64,000 bases of DNA. Origin: Theristus sp. LFF4_11. Lineage: Eukaryota; Nematoda; Chromadorea; Monhysterida; Xyalidae. Below, in pieces: positions 41,442 through 52,961 of the stretch (its first letter is position 1; each line of letters starts with the position of its first letter). Under the pieces are notes generated by a model. The model searched no databases. It had not been told where the DNA came from and saw nothing but the letters and a program-made list of their open reading frames with translations. The position numbers and the translations under genes are program-made. The stretch lies in contig JASANC010000080.1 of assembly GCA_030248135.1 (NCBI GenBank), positions 62,001 through 126,000 of the forward strand, written 5' to 3'.

Positions 41442-44400
41442 ATGGAAAATGCCGTGCAGTTTGACGTCAAGGTAGCCGTTCTATCTATCGTCGTTTCCTT
41501 GAGCGCTCTTGGTTGTTTCATTTTTAAAATTGTTTCGCATTTTGTTTCAGTACGCCGGTCTCATTCCGGAAATCCCATTGGATTTAGATCCGACTGGGCG
41601 AACTGAGGTGCTGCGATTGTTGGACGCTGCGAAGGTGCGCAAAACCTTCCCCGTTTTTCTATTATCAATTTTTTTCAGGTTCTGCGACTCAAATGTGTTC
41701 AAAATCGCTTAGGTGGCTCGGCTCGGCCCCATTTAGGGGACTTTGATCACTGCCAATTTTGAATTCCCGCGTCATGCATGAAACTGTTTACCCATCTATG
41801 CGCGCAATGAGTCTCGGGACCAAAATAAAAGATCACACACCTTATGCACTATTTTTTTCAAATGAACCACATTTTCGCGTTGAACATTTCTGTTCTCAGT
41901 TGAACGGTCACGTGATCCGTGACGGCGTCAGCAAGCATCCGGATGCGGTGCTGCACGTGAACACGCACGCGATCCAGATCCACGAGAAGGCGAATCACGA
42001 CGTCAGTCGCGACAAGCGAGCCTCGCTAATTCTGTTTTTCACACTTGACCTGTGAAATTTCTCTGTTTTGTTTCTTGAGCTAAACAGTCCCGCGTGTAAT
42101 GCGATTTTGCAGCGCGGTGCGGAGTTTTGACAAAATAGTGTCAAAACGATTTATAATCATACGCGCAGGCTCTGATCGTGTCGGTGCCGCTGCACATGGT
42201 GTCCTCGGTGGGTCTGATTCGTGAGCACGACCACAACATTTTGACGATGAAAATTGGCGAGGTCGGCGGCTTCAAAGACGTCAACGATTTGTGTGTCATT
42301 TACGTGCTGGCCGCGGTTGGTCGATGGTCGCGGTTGAATCGGCGTTACGTGTTCAAATTGTAGCAAGCCAAACCCCGTCAGCGGGCTTTGTGAAGTGCTT
42401 ATGTGAACACTCCACTGGCACAGTGTCAATATTCTGTTGCGCCATGTTGGACCTCGTTTCTGACAGGTTTCGATTATTGCGATGAGCCAATCCATTTTCA
42501 AACAGAACACGTGCGATCGTTGCTGACGTATGTATGACCTATTTTTTAAACGTGTCCCACTGAAATGACGTCACGTGCCACCAAACATGCGCTTGCCGTT
42601 CACTGAAAACCAGCCTTTCCGTTTAGCCGATTTCTTCCCATAAACGAATGGTGAATGTCGAATCAGTCACACCAAACTGACATTTTAGTGCCTGTAGTTT
42701 GGCAAACGGGCGTTTTTGAACCAAATGACGTCATTTTTTTCGGACACGTTTGAATAAATCCACAATAGTTGTAACGAACGCCGTTGATTTCGTCGTCGAA
42801 CAGGACGTGGCGCAAAGCATCTGCAGCGTGCTCGGTCAGTGTTTCCAGTTGGTGTTCAGCGATGCGACCATGCGCTACGCCGAGACACTCCGGAAGGCGG
42901 CCGCCAATAATCATCATAGCACCACGGCGTCGTCGCGGCCGGCCGCTGATCGTTCGTCGAGTGGGTTTTTCGGTTTTTTGTTGGTGATTTAGCAGGTGGT
43001 TAGTCGTCAGGTTTTTTTTGAATTAGCAGGTGGTTAGTTTTTTTCGGTCCGGTTTTTCTCCTGTACGTAGCAAAGTCGCCCAAAAGCCGAAAATAGTTCG
43101 GTCAAGTGAGTTTGCGAACATTGCAGAAAGTGACGAGTCCGCGTCGTCAGCGGAGCAGGCCAACCGACGGACGCCGCTGATGAGCGGTGCAGCGCCGGGA
43201 CCCTCCTTGTTCGTGCAGGTTTTTTGTGTGCAAAATGTTTCGCTGTGCTTCTCTGCATGGACCTCTCGAACTAGGTGAAATGCACAATTGAGTCGCAAAA
43301 CTTACAAAAATGACAATATCGCGTGTGCGTTCTCAGCGTCACCGGCTCGCGCCAGGATTTGTCACGTGACGAGCCGAGAGCCGATCGCAAACGGTCCACT
43401 GCGACGGCCGATGATTACACGCAAATGGTGTGCTGGCGTTTTCGTGGTTTCTTAACAGTTTTGGTTTCATTATTGCTGTTATTTTTTTATGATAACTTAT
43501 TTCATAACTTTAATTACGGTTTTTCTTTCTAGTTCTGCTACTCAATGCTTGCTTAGATAAGAAACAAGTTGGCTTGACACGGAAATTCAAAATTGCTGAC
43601 GTTACCCCAGTACCTCAGAGGGCCACCAAAAATAGTTTGAATGGCCGCATCAAGCATGTAGAAATTAATTTTCTTTCCACATCCGTAAGCGCATTGAGTC
43701 GCAGAGAACGAAAAGCAACAATAATAATTGCTGGCTGAGCAGCATTTTCGTTGTTCTGCTCTCATTTGCAGTTTTTAGCACTCATTTTCAGTTGCTGCTC
43801 TCATTTGCAGTTGTTTGCGCTGCTCAGTCCGTCTGAGATGAGTCAATGTGCGAATCTGATCACACGTTGGCGTAGTGAGCATCTGCCGATATCGGAGTTT
43901 GCACAGAAAGCCCTTGAACTGTACGGGCCGGAACGAAAGCATCTGCTCGCAAGTACAGATTGTTTTGTTTTTCATTCGGTGCAGTGTATTTCAATTGTTG
44001 TGGTGTTCCTTATCGAAAACTGTGACCGGCCTTGTTTTCAACAACAGCTCAGAGAGCCTTTATTATTCTTACTAGTTTTATGTGATGATTCTGCGTTTTA
44101 TCGTTTTTGTCAATTTTGCAAAACAGTGCACGCAAAGGGGAAAATCAGCTTCATGCTTCACGGCAAATTACTGAAGTGAGCGGAGTCCCTGAGAGACGAC
44201 TGGGTCACTTACATCAAGCATGCCATGTGAACGTGTTCAATCGCAGAAACAGTATCTACTAGCGTCAGATGCAAAACCATGAATCTGTGCACTTTGTTGT
44301 TTTTTATTGAACTGCTGCGTTTCCATGCTTGATATTCCTTCCAGGAATGAGTGTCTTTGTGCCTGAGAAGGACACGGAGGAATTTGAGCGTTTTCTGGAG

Positions 44401-45103
44401 GTGAACGGCATCACTGAGAATGCAGAGTCGAGTATTGCAAGTTGGAGTCCCGCATCGGACGGCTACAGTCCCGGGTGGGTTTTTGTTGTTTTTGCAATTG
44501 ACTGCGAACAAGTTGTTGCCGTTCTGAATTTTACCCATTCAGTCGCCAGGACAGATCGGTGGGTGAGGTGGGTGCCTGACACATGAGTTCACGTTTGCAT
44601 TCAAGTATCGTCTGGGAATGCATTCACGCTCCCAGATGAACTGTATGTACGTACAAGCCATTCATATTCTTAGCCCCAGCGATATTTTTATTGTGGTGAC
44701 AAATCGCACTGGGACTGCAACAGAACACTAGTGACTGTGCCCTTGTACAGCAATGCACGACACCAAGTTTCACATGCTGCCAGGCTTGTTTTCAATCTCA
44801 CACACAATCAACAATTTGTTTGTTTTCGTTCAGTGTCGGTGTCGAAATCAACGAGTCGGTGCGTTTGATGTTGACTCCGCCCATCGCATCAGAGAGTGCT
44901 CACCACAACAACAACAATCACACAGCACAGTCGAACGGCCACAGTGGCAGTGGTGCACATCAGAACGACGATGCCAGATTGTGAAACAATTATTTTGCGA
45001 TTTGGAGTCGGATGCCTCTTTATTGGATTGTGTGGTGCTGGATGAAATCGACTTCGTGAAACTGTGGCTCAAGTTCTGTGGATTGGGCATGTTAGTGAAA
45101 TGA
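41442..45103 (+). CDS. CCM2: CCM2/malcavernin scaffold protein (PTB and harmonin-homology domains)
   Basis: Scaffold of the cerebral cavernous malformation complex, linking KRIT1 and MEKK3. Exons: 41442-41471, 41551-41633, 41900-42001, 42169-42315, about 42769-42959, about 43100-43220, 43363-43428, 43811-43952, 44344-44474 and a terminal one from 44834. PTB domain: FDVKYAGLIPEIPLDLDPTGR, RTEVLRLLDAAK, the internal ALIVSVPLHMVSSVG and CSVLGQCFQLVFSD. C-terminal harmonin-homology domain: ITRWRSEHLPISEFAQKALE, LYGPERKHLLA, FVPEKDTEEFERFLEVNGI. All in the family's order. The usual N-terminal extension before the PTB is short or in an unseen upstream exon. The last exon can be read in two frames, stopping at 44984 or 45103. 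Exon borders at 42769 and 43100 are approximate. Confidence 0.9.
41681..41842 (+). mobile_element. Short inverted-repeat element, family F, copy 3
   Basis: GGTTCTGCGACTCAAATGTG at left, GCGCGCAATGAGTCTCGGGA at right, interior CCAATTTTGAATTCCCGCGT. It fills most of the CCM2 intron between 41633 and 41900. Confidence 0.82.
42541..42760. mobile_element. Inverted-repeat element, family G, copy 3
   Basis: ATTTTTTAAACGTGTCCCAC with AAATGACGTCACGTG at left; CAAATGACGTCATTTTTTTC with GGACACGTTTGAATAAATCC at right, inverted. Its right end lies within about 10 bp of the presumed acceptor (ACAATAG) of the next CCM2 exon. Confidence 0.75.
43532..43722. mobile_element. Family F-related element with perfect-type ends
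   Basis: GTTCTGCTACTCAATGCTTG at left and, inverted, GTTCTCTGCGACTCAATGCG at right. The interior differs from copies 1-3, apart from CAAAATTGCTGACG-type remnants, so it may be a sister subfamily. It is in a CCM2 intron. Confidence 0.7.
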
Positions 45104-45732
45104 CAATCGGTCACAAACATTGCGCATCATCACATGCAGTCACTCAGTGTGACGATAATCTGTAGTCCGTCAACACACGTGCACTGTTTTGGCTTTCTGC
45201 TTGGTTGTGATGACGCAATGCATTTGTCACATTTGCGACATAGACGTCATTCAAACGTGATGTTGATAAAGTTATGACGTTGGATTTTTTTGCTTTTTGA
45301 TTCATATTGTGTTCTCAAATCATTTGTGCTGCTCAGTATCGATGGGTTAGTGGTTACACCTTTTTATCTGTTGTTTCACTTCTTGACACTTTTTCATATC
45401 ATTCAGCTAGTTCCATGCGGTGCCTTATCCTGTTTTTGGTTGCGTACTACTTTTGTTATGATTGCTATTGTGCTTTCATGGAGTTTTTTGAAAACATTGG
45501 TTTGTTTATTTCCGTCACAAGTTGCATAAAAATGTATGTGGGACACGGACTTACTTATCGACAATTCTTGCTTCGACAATTTACTGGTTTGTCATACCAG
45601 CTCGCTCCATTCGCAAGGGTGACGTCGTTTTTCTCGGCGAAAATTACACACCACAAACAATGCATTTCAAAAGATCTGATTGTTTTTCAGACAACTGAAC
45701 CGAGCCAGAAACTAACAAAAAACTCACTGATC
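45104..45732. other. Intergenic between CCM2 and the beta-trefoil gene
   Basis: A long frame (45307 onward) overlaps the next gene's first exon but has no domain and contains many Cys/Phe typical of non-coding translation. I see no further feature; the promoter of the next gene should be here. Confidence 0.4.
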
Positions 45733-48700
45733 ATGTCGTACCCGCCTCCATACGGCTACAATTGCGGGGGCAACGAACCGCCGCCGCCCTATTACCAGAC
45801 TCCCGGTGGCACGTTCCCGGAGTCACCACCGCAGCATTATTCCGGTTATTCTGAGCAGCAACAGCAACAGCATTCGTCTCGTCCCCGCTCGGCCGGTGGA
45901 CTGGAGTCGGAGGTGAGTTTTATATTTTCTTTTTTTTTGTTTGGCGTTGACTTGCTCAACGGGACAGCCATTCCGTTTTTTGTTGCGTTTTTGCGAGATA
46001 CGACATGTTGATTCATTTGTTGATTACGGTGCAGGCAATTTACGTTGTTTAATTTCATGTTGGTGTTTCAGGCGAAAAATCTCGGCAAATTCCTCAGTCA
46101 CAACAAAATGGCGGCGGTTAGTGAGCTGGGTTGTGCGTTTTCAGCTGTTTTTTTTTCTTAATTTGAATTGGCCAGACCACTGACTGGTTCTTGGTCACTC
46201 GCGTGTCATGAAGCGACCAATCAGTGTGCTGTTGTTTGTTCGGCCGTTTTCGAATTAGAGCGGATGCGGGAATTCTTTGCAAGAGAGCATAAAGCGTCGG
46301 TCTTTTATATTTCTGTGTGTGAAATCGATGACCGAACGAACGAACAAACAGCAGTTTTGGCGATGTTTTTTTCTTAACCAGAACTAACGCAGAGAACGCC
46401 GTCAAGTAGGGCGCCAATTCATCTTTTTCCGTCGTTCACTGCATGCACACCCCTCTGGTGGGCCCCCCACCTCGGAACACACAGACATCAATTAGTCGTG
46501 ACGCGTTACTATTCTCAAACTGATGACTCAAACTGAAACTATCTCGCGTTCTGGTGTGACATTCTCAAACTTTTTCACCATTCTCCCGGACTCGCGTTCT
46601 CACGGTCGCGCAGGCGACGACGGCGTTCAACTACAAGATGGGCGGCACGCTCGGCAAGATTCTGGCGGCCGGTCAGGCGGCCGATCTCGCCAGTCGCTAC
46701 TCGCGCGAACGCGAGCACTTTGCAGACGCAAGGCAGTCGCGGTCGACGCACGACATTCCGTCGACGTCCAATTCGACGGCAGCGTTTGGCCCGCCGCCAC
46801 CGACTCGGCAGCCGAAGAACAAGGTCGCGTGGAACTGTGCACTTTGGACTATGACTGTTTCTGTGTTCGGAAATTAGGCTCGTCACAGGCGATTCAGTGA
46901 CACTAATAGAGGAGTAGACTGGTAAAGCTAATGAAACATGAAAGAATAAAACATTGACTGCTCAATGAAAAACGAGACGGGGAAGCGATACCACCGCCGC
47001 ACCGCCATCTCCAGAAAATATCTTGGCTTTAGCACCTTCTCCGGGTCGACAGACGTTTGCATGAGCATAACAATTAGTGGACTCCTGGGAGTGTTTGTTT
47101 TTTAGGTGTGTTCAATGTGATGTATTGGAAAAGATTTCAAAAAACGTGCACCAATTTCTCTTTTGCTCAGAATCCACTCGGCGGCGTACTGAACAGCAAG
47201 GCCGCTGGCAATGTGTTGCATGGCGGCCAGCAGTTGTTCGGCAAAGCTGAGCATTTCGTCTCCGGAAAGCTGGGCGTCGATGTCATGGTAAGGCTGTGTT
47301 GTTCGCGCGAATCGTGTTTTGGCTTTTCAAATCCATTCATGCATTTTTTCGCAAAAAGTAGGAAACTTCGATAAAACTGTATGAACAGCATGTAGTACGA
47401 CGGAGACCCAACTCAATCAGAACCTTTTTTTTCAGAAACCGCTGCACAGCGGTGCGGTTGTTCAGCTGGTGTCGGCGGTGACGGGACGCAGTCTGCAGAT
47501 TGTGGCCGCACCAGACGGGCGTCTCACGCTCGACTGTAACGGCCCGCTCGGCGGGCAAGCCTGGAATGGTCGGTGTTTTTTGGTTTTTACGACGATAAAA
47601 ATATGCATTTTACACATGCTGGCATTCGAATATGGCGCGCTGATTGGCTGTATCGCGTTAGTCGAACTGATGACTGAGCAACGGATCCAAAAGTAGCCAA
47701 TAGCTGATTGATATTGAACAACGATTTGACATACACAACCGTCACACTAGCCAATCAGAGTGCTGCTACCATTCCAATTTTGAATGCTGCAATTGAACTG
47801 TGCAAGTTTTATCTGTTTTGAAATCCAATAAAAACGTTTTTTTTTCTGCTGCACATTTTTAGCGTTGTTCACCGTGATTCGCACCGATGAAAAGGTGGTA
47901 CTGCTGCACAACAACAACAACTATCTCATGTTGGCCAGCAACCAAGTGCAGGCGTATTTCTGTGTGAGTTCGGATTCTCGGGTAGATTTTTCAGCAGAGA
48001 TGCCGTCGGCCGCGTGGCCCAATGGATAAGGCGCCTGACTACGGATCAGGAGATTCTGGGTTCAACTCCCAGCGTGGTCAGAAGCTTTTGCGTATAAACG
48101 GGAGTATCTATAGATTTGTTCACCGTACAAACATATTTTCCTGTTTTTTACGAAACGCAACAACAACTGTATTGTGAACAGAAACAACTGCAGTGTGCGT
48201 CCCTGATAACCAGTCACATGCTCCAGCGATGCGCAACCGCGACAAAAACAGCTTATGGCAAAACAATGAATGCAAATACAAACACTGGTCATAAACTTTC
48301 ATTGCAATTTTGCACGTGCTGCTGCAATCTCGGCGCATGCGGATGAGCATTTGGCTGTTTGTCCGGACTACCTTTTTTTCTGATTCCAAATTCCCAAATA
48401 TAAATGTTTCTGTTTAAAAACTCATCAAACGTGCCGCTTGTCCCACCCCACTCCCGCGGCGAGGGTATTGATTCCAATCTACGGGATGGTGAACCCACCG
48501 GAGTTTTGTACCGGATTTAGGGTGTGCTTCAAATATAATAAAATAAAATAAAATAAAACTAAACTCGATGCAGCCGCCCGGTCAGCCGCCGCCGCCGCAG
48601 TGTCGCCTGCGCGTGCACAAATGCCAGCAGGGCGTCTCGTTCGAGTGCGCCGCCGAGCGCGCGCACGCCATCGCGGTGCTGCCAACCGGCTCTCTAAAGC

Positions 48701-48762
48701 CAACGTTCGACGTCAACTACCGCGAGTGGGCTGCTTCGTTTCAGGTGGTGCCGATCGCTTGA
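45733..48762 (+). CDS. Unrecognised protein: proline-rich N-terminus, alanine/glycine middle, beta-trefoil-like C-terminus
   Basis: Exons with consistent phases: 45733-45912, 46072-46116, 46614-46823, 47171-47287, 47436-47568, 47863-47963 and 48574-48762, giving roughly 325 residues. The N-terminus MSYPPPYGYNCGG has PPPYY-type motifs and a short polyQ; the middle has FNYKMGGTLGKILAAGQAAD and a serine-rich linker. The C-terminus (last three exons) shows three repeated units of hydrophobic-G-x-L/I pattern: VVQLVSAVTGRSLQIVAAPDG, VLLHNNNNYLMLASN and FECAAERAHAIAVLPTG. This spacing resembles FGF/fascin/ricin-B beta-trefoils. No signal peptide is visible, so it is probably cytosolic. PPPY motifs are potential WW-domain ligands. 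Fold assignment is an inference from pattern. No family name is claimed. Confidence 0.7.
46340..46505 (-). mobile_element. tRNA-derived SINE, copy 5
   Basis: Minus strand: a degraded head (GTGTGTTCCGAGGTGGGGGGC), body CTTGACGGCGTTCTCTGCG, end AAACATCGCC, and a (GTTC)n tail seen as GAACGAACGAACAAAC on the plus strand. It is in the beta-trefoil gene intron before exon 46614. Confidence 0.75.
48009..48080 (+). tRNA. tRNA-Arg (anticodon ACG)
   Basis: A complete 72-nt cloverleaf. The acceptor stem GGCCGCG pairs with CGTGGTC (including G-U pairs) and is followed by discriminator A. D arm GGCCCAATGGATAAGGC (box A). Anticodon arm CCTGA-CTACGGA-TCAGG gives anticodon ACG. T arm CTGGG-TTCAACT-CCCAG (box B). 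No intron. TTTT follows within 10 bp as a polymerase III stop. It lies wholly inside the last intron (47964-48573) of the beta-trefoil gene, same strand. Confidence 0.97.
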
Positions 48763-48850
48763 CGATGCATCTGCGCAGTTCCTTTGCAGTTTCGGAGCGT
48801 TGTTCACTTGTGTCGTGTGTTGTTTTTTGTGAGCACTCATTAAATTTTTT

Positions 48851-49033
48851 AGGTTCTGCGACTGAATGCGTGTGCAGACGCAGAAAAGAAAGCAGTTTCA
48901 ATCATTGTGTGGCGGCAATTCAAAACAGCCTAAGTGACCCGGCCCTATTTCGGGGACTCGGATCACTTGGGACGCACCTGCATGCCTATCAATGCGCGCA
49001 TTGAGTCTCGGGACCAAAATAAAAGATCATACA
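48851..49033 (+). mobile_element. Short inverted-repeat element, family F, copy 4
   Basis: GGTTCTGCGACTGAATGCGT at left and GCGCGCATTGAGTCTCGGGA at right, with the shared interior GGGGACTCGGATCACTTGG. About 90 bp after the beta-trefoil stop codon, so it may be part of that gene's 3' untranslated region. Confidence 0.85.
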
Positions 49034-49931
49034 CTAAAAAAAACCAGGTTCACGGTGTTCTGTGTTTCCAGTAGTTAAATGAAAATGACACTGTGTATCT
49101 GTTGTTGGTGTGCATTTATCGGGTGCCAGTCTTTGGCACTCTTGGTGAGTTGTTTCTCGATCCGATCTTGATTTGGAAACGATTGATTGAAATCTTGATT
49201 GATTTGTTACACCTGAACCTGACACATACGCGTGTTGCTGCAAATGTATTTATTTTTTGACAGACATTTATGGTTGGAGTTCTATTTGGATTCAGACTTA
49301 ACTGTTTGTTCACTGTCGATGAACCGCAGAAACGTGTAAGCAGTTTTGAAACAATATTCGCTTTAGAGTGATTCACCGACAAATTGCCATTCTCTTTCAA
49401 ATAGGCGTTATTTCCAATCTGTCGAACAACATTTTCTCAGTCAGAAACCGAATTACAATAACCGAATTTAGCTGTAAACAGTCAATCATTCATGTTCAAG
49501 AACTCTGTGTCACGTCATGGTTTACTTTACTGATTGTTGTAAAACTGAATAATTACATACTTGTACAAAACTGTTGGATATCTATTTACTTACTAATCAA
49601 CCAGGGTGGTCGAGTTGTGAGTTGGGACAGAATAAATAAAAACAATGCGAAGATAAGACAATGTGTTTTCGAGAAGAAAAAACTGTGAACGGTCTTGGTG
49701 GGCCCGAGTGCGATTCGAACAATGATCGCAATTTACTTTCACGTTTTCTTGCAAAACGAGAACTGGAAAAACCCATTTTGTCATTTCTGTTTTTTTGTCA
49801 TTGATTGACGCCGTTTTCAATTTGTTTTGCCACATCGAGCGTGGTGACTAAAAAGTGTGAACCGTTTTTTTAGTTCCGAGACCATTGAATTGAACTGGAA
49901 GTGCATCTAAATCCAAGCAAACATAAGAGCG
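49034..49931. other. Intergenic upstream of the SR protein gene
   Basis: AT-rich, no gene-like frame; no repeat recognised. Presumed promoter and 5' leader of the SR gene at its right end. Confidence 0.4.
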
Positions 49932-52285
49932 ATGGTCTCCCGTCAAAGTCGCCCCGGCGATGCGCAGCTCTTCATCGGGCGTCTGCCGAAGGACGTTCGC
50001 GAGACGGACTTGGAGCGCATCTTCGATCGGTACGGCAAGATCACGCGATGCGACATTCGTTCTGGTTCGTCTATTGGTTTTTGTTTTGTGACTCTTTCAT
50101 CTGGAGTTTTTTTAGAAACGCAAGTCTCGTAATTGGTTTGCTGCGGTGCAGGCTGGCTGAGGTTCCTGTGAGCTCATGAACGCCGTCGTCTCGGGGGGGG
50201 GGCGTCTCTGATTTCTGCCATTAGTTTTCCGAGCTTTCTCGTCTCTATTTCTTTGATTTCGTTTGATTTTTCAGGCCCAATTCATGCGTATGCATTCGTT
50301 GACTTCGATGATAGACGTGACGCAGAGGTTCGGGCATTTTTTATATTCTACATAACATTTTTAAAATATTCCACATTACATTGTCCGTATGCTCTTTCAG
50401 CACACAAACACAGTGTTATTTTTGCTCATTTTCGTTGTTTTTGTTGTTTTTTTTAATTTTTCCGGGTGAACCTCAACACAGAAACATGTTCTTCATCGAC
50501 AACAAACAGTCAGCCACCATTTTTGAAGGTGTTTGAAATTGTGCCTGTGCTGTGATTTTGCCTGATGATTTGTGATCGGAGACCGGGCCCGGATGATGAT
50601 GATTTGTGATTTGTGATGCGCGCGAAGCGAGCTGACTGACTCGAATTGTGATTTATGCTCGATCTCGATTGCGATCGATCGATTGCTTGCTTGATTGATT
50701 GATCGATCGATACGTGGTACCGATCCGAGGTTATTAGCCCGATGAACGAGCGCACGCACACATCATGCGCCTCCTAATGATGTGTTCAGTTGAAACAGGG
50801 GTATAAACACTGCTGATTTCGAAACAGAGTTTAGAGCAAAAAAACTGTACATGTTTTCGAAAGCATGGGAAAACCGTTTCACCATTTTGGGCAGTTTTCA
50901 TTTTTCTTCTCTTTTCGACTATACTTGTTTTTGTAAAAACTAACGGGAAGAAAAAACTTTTTCGGCCAACTTTCAGTGGGTATATATAACGTAATGGTTT
51001 TGGTTTTGTTCTTATGATTTTGCTCAAATGACCACTTTCTGATTTTGCGCAACCACGCAGGACGCGGTACGCGGCGAGGACGGTCGCGAATACCGCGGTA
51101 AGACGATGGCGGTCGAGTGGGCGAAAGGCGACGGCTACAAATATCGCGGGCCGCAACCGCCGGTCAGTGTTGCTCATGCATTCATTCATTCATTGAGTTT
51201 ATTGAGTTGTTTTGTGTTGAGCAACGATTTTTTTCTGGGGTTGCGAATTATTGGACGTGAAAAACCCGCGCAAAATGTTCACCGATGGTTTTTTAGCGTC
51301 GTTACGACGGGCGCCGCGGTCGCTCGCGCTCACGGTCGCCGCGGCGTCGCACATCGCGGTGAGACCCGCTATCGTATTGCGTCGGATCTGTTTTCCGTCG
51401 TCCTATGGTCGGGCCGGAATTTTTGCGCGGCATCACAAAGTATCCGTTTCTCTGTTTGCACTGGCAGCTCGATCGAGTCACACCACGTGGAAGCGGAGCC
51501 AAAATGCGCGTGCACACAAAATCCATGCGCACACGCACACGATCACTTTGTGATGCCCGCCCAATCAGCAAATACTGCAGAAATTCGTTGGCTCGTTGTT
51601 TGCACAGACGCGTTCTGTTGTTTCAATGCAATTATTGATTGATTTCAATGTTCTCTTTGCAGATCACGCAGCAAGAGCGTTGAGCGTCGGTTGGTTGAGT
51701 CACCCGTGGTTTTTTTTTAATTGTGTTTGATTTCTATTCCAAAATGAGCAAAAACTGGTTTGTTACATTTGTCTTCATGCAAGAAATCCAAATTTTCTGC
51801 TTTTTCTCCAGTCGCCGCTCACGCTCTGGCAGTCGGTCGGCGAGTCGAAGGTGAGACCAAGCTGCGGATTTTCTTGCGTTTTGCTTCTTCTTTTTTTGGT
51901 TCTACGATTGAATGCGTTGGCGCGCGTGTTTTGGCTGCGAGGTTTCGCTTGGTCATTAAAAAAGGTGCTTAAATGACGCGAAGACACAACGAGATCCATT
52001 TTTACGAACAATTTTGTATTGCCGCATCAAGCATTAACATTTTTTCTTATCAATGCAGATGCATTTTTTGAGCGGCAGAACCAGTTTTTGCGGATTGGCA
52101 AGAGATGCAGCCATGAAACCTCGTTTTCCGATGGTGTCTGTAACTTTCTCCGCAAACAAATGGACGCCACACCCCACTCGCACAAGATGGATTTCCATTT
52201 TTTTTTCTTTAGCGCCTCACCGCCGCCACGTCGCGGCGCGCGTCGCAGTGCGTCGCGGAGCCGCAGTCGCTCGCGTAGCAACTGA
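49932..52285 (+). CDS. SR-family splicing factor, one RRM plus RS tail
   Basis: Regulates constitutive and alternative splicing in the nucleus. Exons: 49932-50064, 50275-50330, 51061-51162, about 51297-51361, about 51662-51690, 51811-51851 and 52214-52285, joined in phase. The RRM carries RNP2 LFIGRLPKD, a short YGKITRCDIRSG loop and RNP1 YAFVDFDDRRDAE, closing with GKTMAVEWAKG. This most resembles the first RRM of SRSF4/5/6 or SRSF1. The tail is Arg-Ser rich (RGRSRSRSPRRR, RSRSKSVERR, ASRSRSRSRSN-stop). About 165 residues, so short, with no second RRM. Individual ortholog is not assigned. Intron 2 is about 730 bp, with GATT/GATC simple repeats near 50690-50715. Confidence 0.92.
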
Positions 52286-52961
52286 ACACGATTTGCACAG
52301 AAGAAAAATCAGAATTCAGACGCTTTTGTTAGTTTATTTGTGACATGTGACTTTTTTCGCGTGAGATTCATGTTGAATCCTAAGTATCGTTTTCTAACCG
52401 AGAACGTCGGATGAACAGCGTTGGTTGCGTGGCTTTGCTTGTTCTTGTCATTATAACAGTTCCCACCACTCTACTTCTCTGATCGGCATGCACCGGTCGG
52501 TTCTTGTTGTCGTTGTCATCATCTCATGAGTCGTTATTATTGTTTTTTGTCGTTCAGGTTTTCTTTGCTCGTTTTTTGTGTACGGTTATTGTATATTCGT
52601 TTTTTGTTGTAAAGGTGTTTTCGCGACAGATGAGTTTTCCCTTTAATTCACATGTATTCGCAGTTGACTCGTTTTTTAATCTAACTTTTTTGTTGGCTAG
52701 TGATTTTGAGTCGTTGCGTGGTGTACGTGTAGTCTGTTGAAGTAAATCAATTTTTAATCAGTATGAAACGAAAAAAAGGTGAAATCAATTCGAATGAAAC
52801 AGATCTTTTCCAGCCGATTTTTGTTCGAACTTCAAAATAAGAAAACCGGAACTATTGATACCAATACCACTTACAAACAACACAGAAAAACAAACAATCA
52901 CACCACAAGAAAAACGATCACAAAAAAAATCTCAATTTCATTTCACGTTCAAGCTTCCCAC
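52286..52961. other. Convergent intergenic between SR protein gene and Ku70
   Basis: Both flanking genes end here (stops at 52283-52285 on plus and 52962-52964 on minus). AT-rich, no repeat or gene seen. Confidence 0.5.

Noticed and set aside
45307..46011. 234-codon plus-strand ORF overlapping the first exon of the beta-trefoil gene
   Set aside because: Only its second half coincides with the true exon frame; the first half has non-coding composition, and translation from 45733 explains the exon.
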